Shown here: piece by piece, positions 1 through 6,614 of the stretch
Layout of the letters: every line of letters begins with the position of its first letter
How positions within the stretch are numbered: position 1 is the first letter of the stretch
Source: JBGAPI01 sp044221335
GTDB lineage: Bacteria; Pseudomonadota; Gammaproteobacteria; Xanthomonadales; Ahniellaceae
Direction: 5' to 3'
DNA: 36,951 nucleotides
NCBI GenBank assembly: GCA_044221335.1
Contig: JBGAPI010000055.1
Span: 1-36,951 of the forward strand
The notes under the pieces: model-generated
What the model was told of the DNA's origin: nothing
Seen by the model: only the letters and a program-made list of their open reading frames with translations
The model's database searches: none
Made by a program: the position numbers and the translations under genes

Positions 1-427
1 TCTTCAGAGGCTTGGGCTTCTGCTCACCCTTAGTGTGAAGGTATGCAGAGACTTTTAGCTGACTAGCGGTCTGGCCGCTCACTCCCAACGCTATGACAGT
101 GAACTCCTTTGCGAGCGATTGCGCATAGTGAAGCGCGCCATCGACGGCAAAGTTGACCGGATGATCAAGTGTTGCACTGCAATGATTTTTTACGTCGGCC
201 TTGCACTCGATGACAAGCAGGAATCCTGGGTTGCTTGAGTCTGAAACGATGAACTCGGGGGCTCCTTTGCCACCTCTTCCAGTCTTGCCTGCTGTACGAA
301 GAAGCCTACGGACTGCCTCGATCTCGCTCTTCTGTTCCTCAACTTGAATGTGTGCTGCTTCGGAGTAGTAGCCGAACCTGCGGAGCGTGTCACGTACGAT
401 GTTCTCCGTCTTACGTTCGTTGGTCAT
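1..427 (-). CDS. PD-(D/E)XK nuclease-domain protein, N-terminal part (probable restriction-modification enzyme)
   Basis: Reading the minus strand from ATG at 427 gives 142 residues that run off the left edge. The visible part looks like the N-terminal nuclease domain of large restriction enzymes (HsdR-N or type IIG-like). A helical start (MTNERKTENIVRDTL) is followed by PEF at residues 57-59 and then a beta strand ending in IECKAD (Glu74, Lys76). That is the PD-(D/E)XK arrangement: an acidic residue, about 14 residues, then E-x-K. Base use is unlike the rest of the window: around 50% GC, with A/T-ending codons such as GTA, AAA, CTT and TCA. This points to horizontal transfer. Downstream domains (helicase or N6-adenine methylase) cannot be seen, so the exact class is open. 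The nuclease fold is moderately certain; the restriction role is inferred. Confidence 0.6.
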   Translation of the reverse strand, partial: MTNERKTENIVRDTLRRFGYYSEAAHIQVEEQKSEIEAVRRLLRTAGKTGRGGKGAPEFIVSDSSNPGFLLVIECKADVKNHCSATLDHPVNFAVDGALHYAQSLAKEFTVIALGVSGQTASQLKVSAYLHTKGEQKPKPLK

Positions 428-518
428 GTTTCTGGGAATTGTGAGAGAGATTGGTCATTCTAGGGACAATCTCACGTGTCGGATGATCCCCACCAAGGCC
501 AATGGTCTTGGAATTGAT

Positions 519-542
519 CAAGGGGCACATTTGGGGGCATAT
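519..542 (+). repeat. Direct repeat resembling integrase arm-type sites
   Basis: The motif GGGGCACATTT is followed at once by GGGGGCATAT, two near-identical units about 11 bp apart. Repeats of this kind often lie beside the attachment sites of P4-like tyrosine integrases and are thought to be arm-type binding sites. It lies about 55 bp from the tRNA-3'-end-like sequence at 594-616 and just outside the low-GC nuclease gene. No integrase gene is visible, so the function is inference. Confidence 0.35.
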
Positions 543-593
543 GGACGATGCCTGCACTTCACGTGCAATGAATTCAATGGCTTATGTCCTACA

Positions 594-616
594 TGCGAGT
601 CCCACCCCCGCACCAG
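594..616 (+). other. Possible attachment site: tRNA/tmRNA 3'-end-like remnant
   Basis: The bases CGAGTCCCACCCCCGCACCA look like the second half of a T-arm, an acceptor strand and CCA. No 5' part of a tRNA precedes it, and the T-stem partner is absent, so it is not a tRNA gene. It sits where base composition changes from about 50% GC on the left to about 70% on the right, as expected when an island has integrated into the 3' end of a tRNA or tmRNA gene lying further left. This is an inference from position and sequence. Confidence 0.3.
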
Positions 617-698
617 ATCACGGACGACGCGGCGGACTCCGCGTCCCGTCGATTCCCGCGCGGCCGGGTGTCCCGGATGCGCAGCGACTGTCGTGTCG

Positions 699-1457
699 TC
701 AGCGATGCGCGACCGGAGAGGCGAGCTGCGGGGCGCGCCGTTGCATCCCCAGGGTGATCGCGGCCATTCCCATCGCGGCGGCGAGATGCTTGAGCGCGTG
801 TCCGGCGCAATCGCCGAGCGCCGTCAGGATCGACGCGTCGGCGTCTTCCAGCAGCTTGGCGAGCGCGTAGCAGGCGAGCGCGACGACCAGATGGCGCGAC
901 TGGAACTGCGTCGACCGGTACAGCAGCAACGCCAGCGGGATGCCGAGCATCGGCAGGAACTGCACCACGACGTAGGGCCGAAGGTCGCCCGTCCACTGCC
1001 ACCAGGCGATCGACGCGACACCTGCGGCGACCAGCCACGGCAGCGCGGATCGCGCTCGTCGCGGATCGCCGTATTCGCCGATGACGATCGCGACGATGCC
1101 GGCGAACGACAGCGTCATCGGAACGCGGTCCTAGACCAGCGTCGCGTCGGACGGCGCCCAGTGATACGCCGCCGAGCCGAACGCGACCAGCACCGCACCG
1201 AGAAAGAATGTCGCGTACGCCGCCTCGAGCTCGCAGGGCGGCTGCCGCCGGAGCGTCCACAGGCCGAACACCCCGACCAGCAGGAACGGCAGGTTGCTGG
1301 CGACGTTCCAGAAGTTGGGGATGCCGTGCAGCGTGCGCGCGTCGGCGAACTGGTGGTAGGCCTGCGGCTGCGCGATCGGGCCGTGCAGGACGACCGCGAC
1401 TACCGCGGCGAGCAGCGGCACAAGGAGAATGGCGCGTCGGGTCGACGGCGACAGCAT
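699..1457 (-). pseudogene. Alkaline ceramidase-like membrane protein, interrupted by an amber codon
   Basis: Two reading-frame pieces on the minus strand, 1457-1134 and 1130-699, are in the same frame and separated only by TAG at 1131-1133 (codon 109 of 252). Joined, they give a multi-pass membrane protein of the ceramidase/CREST family (PF05875). It has a signal-anchor-like first helix, the motif around His99 (AAYHWAPSDATLV), then DRVPMT, Glu204-Asp205, and near the C-terminus CAGHALKHL with His220 and His224, the usual zinc ligands. Family members have Trp at the TAG position (the L-V-W-D-R motif), so a single TGG-to-TAG change explains the break. Reading frame and codon bias are intact on both sides, so the lesion is recent, is read through, or is a sequence error. 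The start at 1457 precedes the first hydrophobic segment; an upstream GTG is possible. Confidence 0.75.
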
Positions 1458-1550
1458 TGGAAAGTCCGTTCCGGGCATCGGTGGCCGACAGCATCGGGCA
1501 CGCGAGCCCTGGGGGCTTTCACGACCGGCGCCGTCGCTTGTATAGCGACC

Positions 1551-1575
1551 GGCCGTAGCCGTCCGCGCTACGGCC
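1551..1575. repeat. Perfect 9-bp inverted repeat
   Basis: GGCCGTAGC and GCTACGGCC pair perfectly around a 7-base loop. A second small inverted repeat (GTCGCT/AGCGAC) lies next to it at 1533-1549. There is no T tract on either strand, so a terminator is not supported. The hairpin may be a REP-like remnant or part of the promoter region of the ceramidase-like gene that starts at 1457. Confidence 0.4.
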
Positions 1576-1610
1576 AGGGTCCGATGGCGATCGGAATGCA
1601 CGCCCGTGGG

Positions 1611-1835
1611 TCATCGCAGGATGGCCGCGAACCCGGCGCCGAGCGACAGGCGATCAAGGCGCGCGCCGTGCTGCACGCCGGCAACACCTTCGGCGCGGTC
1701 GTCGCCGAAGGGCTGACCCGCGAGCACCCGCGCATGGCGCCCGTCCCCTTGCAGAATGCGGAATGGCATCTGCGCCTCGCCGCTCCGCTCGTTCCACTGC
1801 CGCTGGCCGACATCGCCCCGCCGGACATCCAACAT
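1611..1835 (-). CDS. Small hypothetical protein (74 aa)
   Basis: An ATG-started frame of 74 residues with strongly GC-biased third codon positions, as in true genes of this window. An in-frame TAA lies just upstream (six codons before the ATG), so the start cannot move far. The protein is hydrophilic, with many Arg, Gly and Gln residues, and has no signal peptide, membrane segment or motif I recognise. It lies between the ceramidase-like gene and the divergently read marR. No convincing Shine-Dalgarno sequence is visible. It could be a real small gene, a gene remnant, or a chance frame in GC-rich DNA. Confidence 0.3.
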   Translation of the reverse strand: MLDVRRGDVGQRQWNERSGEAQMPFRILQGDGRHARVLAGQPFGDDRAEGVAGVQHGARLDRLSLGAGFAAILR

Positions 1836-1887
1836 GGCCAGACCGGAGGATTAGCAAAGCGTCACGCCGGCGCCGCACATTCTCCAA

Positions 1888-1916
1888 TTGACGGCCGCCG
1901 GGACGCGCCGTATAGT
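1888..1916 (+). promoter_or_regulatory. Sigma-70 promoter of the marR/ars operon
   Basis: TTGACG at 1888-1893 and TATAGT at 1911-1916 are separated by exactly 17 bp, near consensus in otherwise GC-rich DNA. The expected transcription start, about seven bases after the -10 box, falls on or next to the ATG at 1923, so the marR transcript is probably leaderless. Confidence 0.7.
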
Positions 1917-1931
1917 TGCTACATGCAACTA
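1913..1931. promoter_or_regulatory. Palindromic operator over the marR start codon
   Basis: TAGTTGCTACATGCAACTA is a perfect inverted repeat with 7-bp arms and a 5-bp spacer. It overlaps the -10 box and the ATG. MarR proteins are dimers that bind such palindromes, usually at their own promoter, so autorepression is the natural reading. The related sequence TATGGTTGCAACTA occurs at 2467-2480 over the start of the next gene. Confidence 0.65.
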
Positions 1932-2450
1932 CCCACTCGCAAGGCCGCCCATGGCGCCGATCCGCTGCTCGACGACGCGCAGGCGCTCAACGCCGCGGTG
2001 GCGGAGCTCGTGCGGGTGTACCAGTTCCGCGATCGCGACAAGATCTGCTGCTACGACATCTCCGTGACCCAGTGCTACGCCCTGGAGGCGCTGGTCGAGC
2101 GCGGGCCGATGCGGAGCCAGGAGCTGGCCCGGTCGCTGATGCTCGACAAGAGCACGACCACCCGGGTCGTGGATGCCCTCGAGCGCAAGGACTACGTCGA
2201 GCGCCAGTCCGACAGCACCGACGCGCGTGCCCTTTCGCTGCGCGTGACCCGCAGCGGCCGTGCGCTGTACGAGAAGATCAACCGCGAGCTGATCGCGCAG
2301 CATGCGCAGTTGCTCGAGGACCTCAGTCCCGAGATCCGCAGCGGCGTCACCCAGGTCATCCGGCGCCTTGCGCAGGCGGCCCAGGCGCGCTTCGTCGCCG
2401 GGGTCAGTGTCGGGTCCTGCGGCACCTCCTGTGGCCCCTCCTGTTCCTGA
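1923..2450 (+). CDS. MarR-family winged-helix regulator with Cys motifs
   Basis: A 175-residue MarR-type repressor. The central winged helix-turn-helix is clear: MRSQELARSLMLDKSTTTR, then VVDALERKDYVERQ and the wing TDARALSLRVT. Two cysteine groups stand out: Cys42, Cys43 and Cys51 in the N-terminal helix region (ICCYDISVTQC), and Cys166, Cys170 and Cys174 in a C-terminal tail with even four-residue spacing. Both groups could bind a thiophilic ligand such as trivalent arsenic. It heads an operon with an ArsN1-type acetyltransferase, a Cys-rich flavoprotein and an MFS transporter, which supports an arsenical sensor. The promoter and palindrome overlapping its start suggest autorepression. The start is set by the leaderless promoter; there is no Shine-Dalgarno sequence. 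The MarR fold is near certain, the ligand inferred. Confidence 0.88.
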   Translation: MQLPTRKAAHGADPLLDDAQALNAAVAELVRVYQFRDRDKICCYDISVTQCYALEALVERGPMRSQELARSLMLDKSTTTRVVDALERKDYVERQSDSTDARALSLRVTRSGRALYEKINRELIAQHAQLLEDLSPEIRSGVTQVIRRLAQAAQARFVAGVSVGSCGTSCGPSCS

Positions 2451-2461
2451 CCCTTTTTTTT
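2401..2461 (+). terminator. Attenuator-like hairpin with U8 tract between marR and the acetyltransferase gene
   Basis: GGGTCAG at 2401-2407 pairs perfectly with CTGACCC at 2447-2453, which runs directly into eight T's at 2454-2461. The 39-base interior can form a partial inner stem (GGGTCC with GGCCCC). This has the look of an intrinsic terminator whose stem lies within the codons of the MarR Cys tail and whose foot includes the stop codon. With the next gene starting at 2468 on the same strand, partial read-through seems more likely than full termination. Confidence 0.5.
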
Positions 2462-2467
2462 GCCCCT

Positions 2468-2983
2468 ATGGTTGCAACTAACAATCAAATCGAGACGTAT
2501 CGCATCCGGCTCGCCGTGGCCGGTGACGCCGCCGCCGTCACGGCGATCTACAACCAGGGCATCGCCGAACGCGGCGCGACCTTCGAAACCGAGCCGCGCC
2601 GGATCGAGGACCTGGAAGCCCGCATCGCCGAGCAGGAGCGCTATCCGTTGCTCGTGCTGGTCGCGAGCGATGAGCGGGTGATCGGCTGGGCGGGGCTCGG
2701 CGCCTATCGAGCGCGCGCGTGCTACGCCGGGATCGCCGAGTTCTCCATCTACCTCGACGCCTCCGCGCGGGGCCGGGGCAGCGGTCACCTCCTGCTGACC
2801 GGACTGCTCGATGTCGCCCGGGACCGCGGCTTCTGGAAACTGGTCTCGCGGATCTTCCCCTTCAACCTCGCGAGCCGAGCCCTGTGCCGCGCCTGCGGAT
2901 TCCGCGAGGTCGGCCTCTACGAAAAGCACGGCCAGCTCGACGGACGCTGGCTCGATGTCGTGATCGTCGAACGCCTGCTCTGA
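2468..2983 (+). CDS. arsN1: GNAT N-acetyltransferase, ArsN1/phosphinothricin-acetyltransferase type
   Basis: A 171-residue GNAT enzyme. Family features in order: RIRLAVAGDAAAVTAIYNQG near the start, ATFETEPR (substrate-side loop), the acetyl-CoA loop ARGRGSGHLLL, then GFWKLVSRIFPFN and the C-terminal CGFREVGLYEKHGQLDGRW and VVIVERLL. These match arsinothricin resistance N-acetyltransferases (ArsN1 family A), relatives of phosphinothricin acetyltransferase that acetylate the amino group of the organoarsenical antibiotic arsinothricin. It is cytosolic. Neighbours (Cys-rich MarR, flavoprotein with a Cys tail, MFS) fit arsenical detoxification. The start at 2468 is the only ATG ahead of the conserved N-terminus but has no Shine-Dalgarno sequence. 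The T8 tract and a marR-operator-like sequence lie right at it. Acetylation of other amino-acid analogues cannot be excluded. Confidence 0.8.
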   Translation: MVATNNQIETYRIRLAVAGDAAAVTAIYNQGIAERGATFETEPRRIEDLEARIAEQERYPLLVLVASDERVIGWAGLGAYRARACYAGIAEFSIYLDASARGRGSGHLLLTGLLDVARDRGFWKLVSRIFPFNLASRALCRACGFREVGLYEKHGQLDGRWLDVVIVERLL

Positions 2984-3017
2984 GCTTCACCCACCCTCTC
3001 ACTTCGCTGGAGTCCCC

Positions 3018-4454
3018 ATGAACCGCATGAACCTGCCCACGGTCGTCATCGGCGCCGGCCCGGTCGGGCTCGCCGCCGCCGTCCACCTGCGCGAGCGCGG
3101 GATCGACGCCATCGTCCTCGAAGCCGACGCCGCCGTCGGCAGCGGCATGCGCCGCTGGTCGCACGTGCGGATGTTCTCGCCGTGGGAATACAACATCGAC
3201 CGTCACGCACGGGCACTGCTGGAGCGTAGCGGCTGGCAGGCCCCGGATCCGGCCGGGTATCCGACCGGCGGCGAGGTCGTCTCGCGCTACCTCGAGCCGT
3301 TGGCGGCCCTGCCCGAGCTCGCTCCGTCGATCCGCTGCAACTCGCGGGTGATCGCGGTCACGCGAGCGCGTCGCGACCGGATGAAGAACACCGGTCGGGA
3401 CGAGTCGCCCTTTGTGGTCCGCTACCTGCAGGGCGGCGTCGAGCACGACCTTCACGCACGTGCCGTGATCGATGCGTCCGGCACCATCGACGGCCCGAAC
3501 TGGCTCGGCGCCGCCGGCATCCCGGCGATCGGCGAGCGGGCCGCGAGCGATCACGTCTACTACGGCCTGCCCGACGTGCTCGGTCGCCACCGGACCCGCT
3601 ACGCCGGCAAGCGGGTGCTGGTGGTCGGCAGCGGCCACTCGGCCTTCAACGTCCTGACCGACCTCGCACGGCTGGCGGGCCAGGTCGGTGGCATGGCGAT
3701 CGACTGGGCGGTGCGGCGGCCGTCGCTGTTGCGCGTGCTCGGCGGCGGCGAGAACGACCAGTTGAAGGAGCGCGGCCGTTTGGGCCTCCGCATCGCGCGC
3801 CTGGCTGAGACCGGCACCGTGCGGGTCCAAACGGGCTTCCACCTCGATCGCATCGAGCGGACGCCGGACGGGCTCGTCGCGTGGAGCGGCGCCACCGCGC
3901 TTCCCGAGGTCGACGAGATCGTCGCCGCCACCGGCTTCCGTCCGGATATCGGTCTGCTCGACGAGGTCCGACTCGATCTCGATCCCGGCACCCAGAGTCC
4001 GACCGCTCTCGCCCCGCTGATCGATCCCAACCTGCACAGCTGCGGCAGCGTGCGCCCGCACGGCGCGATGGAGCTGAAGCACCCGGACTCCGATCTCTAC
4101 ATCGTCGGGATGAAGAGCTACGGTCGCGCGCCGACCTTCCTGCTGCTGACCGGCTACGAACAGGTCCGTTCGGTCGCGGCGGCCGTCGCCGGTGACTGGG
4201 AGGCGGCACGGCGCGTGGAGCTGGTGCTTCCCGAGACCGGAGTCTGCTCGACCCAGTTCGCGGAGGACGACACGGTCGCCAGCGATGCCGCCGCCTGCTG
4301 CGGCGGTCCGGCGCCGGCGGAGGCCGAGGCCTGCTGTCGCAAGGATGCCGACGCCAAGGCCGCCGGCGACGCCGGTTGCGGCTGTGGGCCCGACGCGGCG
4401 GTCGCAGTGACCTCCGTGAAGGCGCCAACGCGCACCTCGTCCTGCTGCCGGTGA
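3018..4454 (+). CDS. FAD/NAD(P)-binding flavoprotein monooxygenase-like, with Cys-rich C-terminal tail
   Basis: A 478-residue flavoprotein of the class found in arsenic operons (compare ArsO-like proteins). The FAD-binding motif is GAGPVG at residues 12-17; a second Rossmann motif, VVGSGHSAFN, lies near residue 203. Family-typical stretches include RRWSHVRMFSPWEYNID and ATGFRPDIGLLDE. After the core, about 70 residues form a flexible Ala/Asp-rich tail with nine cysteines: 410, 427-428, 439-440, 454, 456 and 476-477, four of these groups being adjacent or near-adjacent pairs. Such a tail suggests binding of As(III) or a soft metal and delivery to the active site. It follows arsN1 by 34 bp and overlaps the MFS gene by four bases, so translation is probably coupled. 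The substrate is unknown; an organoarsenical is inferred from context. Confidence 0.8.
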   Translation: MNRMNLPTVVIGAGPVGLAAAVHLRERGIDAIVLEADAAVGSGMRRWSHVRMFSPWEYNIDRHARALLERSGWQAPDPAGYPTGGEVVSRYLEPLAALPELAPSIRCNSRVIAVTRARRDRMKNTGRDESPFVVRYLQGGVEHDLHARAVIDASGTIDGPNWLGAAGIPAIGERAASDHVYYGLPDVLGRHRTRYAGKRVLVVGSGHSAFNVLTDLARLAGQVGGMAIDWAVRRPSLLRVLGGGENDQLKERGRLGLRIARLAETGTVRVQTGFHLDRIERTPDGLVAWSGATALPEVDEIVAATGFRPDIGLLDEVRLDLDPGTQSPTALAPLIDPNLHSCGSVRPHGAMELKHPDSDLYIVGMKSYGRAPTFLLLTGYEQVRSVAAAVAGDWEAARRVELVLPETGVCSTQFAEDDTVASDAAACCGGPAPAEAEACCRKDADAKAAGDAGCGCGPDAAVAVTSVKAPTRTSSCCR

Positions 4455-5641
4455 CCTCCGTCGCCGTTCTCCGTCGCGCCGTCTGGGTACTCGGCGCCGT
4501 GCAATGCGTGTACTGGGGGGTTCTGTACTACGCCTTCGCGGTCCTGCTGGTGCCGATGCGCGACGAACTGCAGACCACCGACGCCCGGATCGCCGCCGCG
4601 TTCTCGCTGGGCCTCGGCGTGAACGCGGCGCTGGCCGCCGGCGTCGGTCGCCTGCTCGACCGCGGGCGCGGCGCCGAACTGATGCGCGGCGGAGCGATCG
4701 CCGCCGCCGCGCTGCTGTGGCTGTGGTCCGAGGTCACGTCGCTGGCAGCGCTGTATGCGGTCTGGGCGGCCTTGGGCGCGACCATGGCACTGGTGCTGTA
4801 CGAGAGCGCGTTCGCGCTGGTGACGCGCCTTTTTCGCGACAGCCAGGAGCGGTTGCGGGCGCTGGCCAGCATCACCGTGCTCGGCGGACTCGCCAGCACG
4901 GTGTTCCTGCCATTGACCGGCACGGCGGTGATCGAGCTTGGATGGCGCCCTGCGCTAAAGGTGCTGGCGGTAATCTGGCTGCTCGCGATCTGGCTCATGG
5001 AACATTCCGCGCTGCCCGTGCTGCGCGAACCCGGATCCGTCGATCCTCCCGCAAGCGCACGCGACCTGCCCGAGGCACCGGCGACGATCTTTCCGATCGC
5101 CGCACCGTTCGTCCTCGCCACGCTGGCGGCAATGGCTCTGACGACGGTGCTGATCCCGATGCTGGTCGCGCGCGGAGTCGGTGTCGACGCCGCCGCGCTG
5201 GTACTCGCCGGCCTGGGCATCACTCAGCTGCCGGGGCGCCTCTGGTTGTGGCTCGGCGGCCGCGGCGCCGCGCCACGGACCCTGCTGCTCGCGCCGCTGC
5301 TGCTGCAGGCGGGCGCGCTCGTGATCCTCGCGACCGGTCGCACGCTGCTCGTCGACTTTGTCGGCGTCGCCGTCTTCGGGCTCGGCGCCGGCTTGCACAC
5401 GCTCGCCCGGCCATGGGTCGTGCCGCAGCTCTTTGGCATCGCGCAGGCGGGCCGCATCAATGGCGTCATCGCCCGCGCGCAAGGTGTGGCGCGCGCCGCC
5501 GGACCGGTCGCCGCCGCCGCAGCCTACGGCCGATTCGGCGGTGCGGCCGTGTTCTCGCTGCTGGCCTTGATGCTGCTGGCGTCCTGCGGGCTCGCGCATG
5601 CGACCGCCCGACGGGTGGCGAATCTCTCGCCCTCCACTTGA
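4451..5641 (+). CDS. MFS transporter, probable arsenical or drug efflux
   Basis: A 396-residue major facilitator protein with about 12 hydrophobic segments. An opening helix around WVLGAVQCVYWGVLYYAF is followed by the typical cytoplasmic loop pattern GVGRLLDRGRG, and a central hydrophilic loop separates the two halves near residue 190. I chose the GTG at 4451, whose bases overlap the flavoprotein stop codon (GTGA), a standard sign of coupled translation. The frame is open further upstream but only over the flavoprotein tail. Membership of the operon suggests export of the product of the acetyltransferase or flavoprotein. Substrate prediction from MFS sequence alone is unreliable, so the arsenical role rests on context. 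Confidence 0.8.
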   Translation: MTSVAVLRRAVWVLGAVQCVYWGVLYYAFAVLLVPMRDELQTTDARIAAAFSLGLGVNAALAAGVGRLLDRGRGAELMRGGAIAAAALLWLWSEVTSLAALYAVWAALGATMALVLYESAFALVTRLFRDSQERLRALASITVLGGLASTVFLPLTGTAVIELGWRPALKVLAVIWLLAIWLMEHSALPVLREPGSVDPPASARDLPEAPATIFPIAAPFVLATLAAMALTTVLIPMLVARGVGVDAAALVLAGLGITQLPGRLWLWLGGRGAAPRTLLLAPLLLQAGALVILATGRTLLVDFVGVAVFGLGAGLHTLARPWVVPQLFGIAQAGRINGVIARAQGVARAAGPVAAAAAYGRFGGAAVFSLLALMLLASCGLAHATARRVANLSPST

Positions 5642-5666
5642 ACCGTCATTTCCTGGAGATCGAATC

Positions 5667-6593
5667 GTGAAGCACCGATGGCAGACGCTGGCCCGCTGGT
5701 TTGGTTTTCCGATGCTGTTCGGCGGCGCCGGCATGGTCGCCTGGACGACCTACGATCCCGGAACCGTCGCCTGGTCGATGCCGGCGCTGGTCGGCGCGGC
5801 TGGGCTTTTGACCGTGGCGCTGGAACGCTGGATCCCCTTCGAGCCCGCCTGGAACGCACGCCAGCCTCTGTCCGCCGACGCCGTGTTCCTCGGGCTCACG
5901 ACGCTCGTCGTCCGTGCGGCCGAGGCCCTCGTCTGGAGCCTGCTGGCGATGCTCGCGGTGGACGCGTTTCCGCCGCCGGTGCCGTTGTGGCCGACCTCCT
6001 GGCCGGTACTGGCCCAGCTGGCGCTCGCGCTCGCCGTCGGCGACTTCCTGCCCTACCTGTATCACCGCGCCAGCCATGAATCCTCGGGCTTCCTCTGGCG
6101 AGTGCATTCGGTCCATCACGCGCCGGAGCAGATGTACGCGTTCAACTTCGCGCGCTTCCATCCGCTCAATGCGGCATCGACCGCGATGCTGACCCTGCTG
6201 CCTCTGGCGCTGCTCGGCACTCCAGCGCCGATCCTGTTCACCGCCACTGTCCTGCACAACCTGCACGGCCTGCTCAGCCACTCCAACGTCGACTTCCGCC
6301 TCGGACCGTTGAACTGGATCTTCAGCATGACCGAGCTGCATCGCTGGCACCATGCCCGCGACCCGCGCGCATCGAACGGCAACTACGGCGCGACGGTGCT
6401 CGTGTGGGACTGGCTGTTCGGCACCCGCCGCCATCCGCGCCGCCGGCTGGCGGCGAGCGAGGTCGGACTGTGGGCCGGGAGCATCGTACCCACCGGGATC
6501 GTCGCCCAGCTCGGGTATCCGTTTGCGCTCGACCGTTGCCGTCGCGCCGTCCGGCGTTCCCTTCGATTCCTGAACTGCTGCCCTGCCTCGTAG
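5667..6593 (+). CDS. Sterol desaturase / fatty-acid hydroxylase family membrane protein
   Basis: A 308-residue integral membrane di-iron enzyme of the PF04116 superfamily. Three of the four histidine motifs that bind the iron pair are plain: HRASH at 133-137, HSVHH at 147-151 and HRWHH at 225-229. HNLHGLLSH around 197-205 supplies the rest. Four hydrophobic segments precede or surround them. These enzymes use O2 to hydroxylate or desaturate lipids or other hydrophobic substrates. I chose the GTG at 5667 because a CTGGAG ribosome-binding site stands about eight bases before it. The gene follows the MFS gene by 25 bp, so it probably belongs to the same transcript. Whether it serves the arsenic function or a lipid function is unknown. 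It is the last gene before a convergent neighbour. Confidence 0.8.
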   Translation: MKHRWQTLARWFGFPMLFGGAGMVAWTTYDPGTVAWSMPALVGAAGLLTVALERWIPFEPAWNARQPLSADAVFLGLTTLVVRAAEALVWSLLAMLAVDAFPPPVPLWPTSWPVLAQLALALAVGDFLPYLYHRASHESSGFLWRVHSVHHAPEQMYAFNFARFHPLNAASTAMLTLLPLALLGTPAPILFTATVLHNLHGLLSHSNVDFRLGPLNWIFSMTELHRWHHARDPRASNGNYGATVLVWDWLFGTRRHPRRRLAASEVGLWAGSIVPTGIVAQLGYPFALDRCRRAVRRSLRFLNCCPAS

Positions 6594-6614
6594 CGGCTCC
6601 GTCGACCTCTGGCT

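Noticed and set aside
594..616. A complete tRNA gene
   Set aside because: Only a 3' half-like sequence is present; the T-stem partner and the rest of the cloverleaf are missing.
1551..1575. A terminator for the small 1611-1835 frame
   Set aside because: The hairpin has no T tract on either strand.
387..1922. Long open frame on the plus strand leading into marR
   Set aside because: It is antisense to the ceramidase-like gene, is rich in Arg, Gln and Asp without a domain pattern, and only its last 175 codons form the MarR protein, which has its own promoter and start at 1923.
2454..2461. Eight T's as a slippery site joining MarR and the acetyltransferase
   Set aside because: The run lies after the marR stop codon, so slippage there cannot fuse the proteins; the terminator reading fits better.
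2467..2480. A second sigma-70 promoter (TATGGT as -10) for the acetyltransferase gene
   Set aside because: No acceptable -35 box lies 16-18 bp upstream and the start of transcription would fall inside the coding region; kept only as an operator-like sequence.
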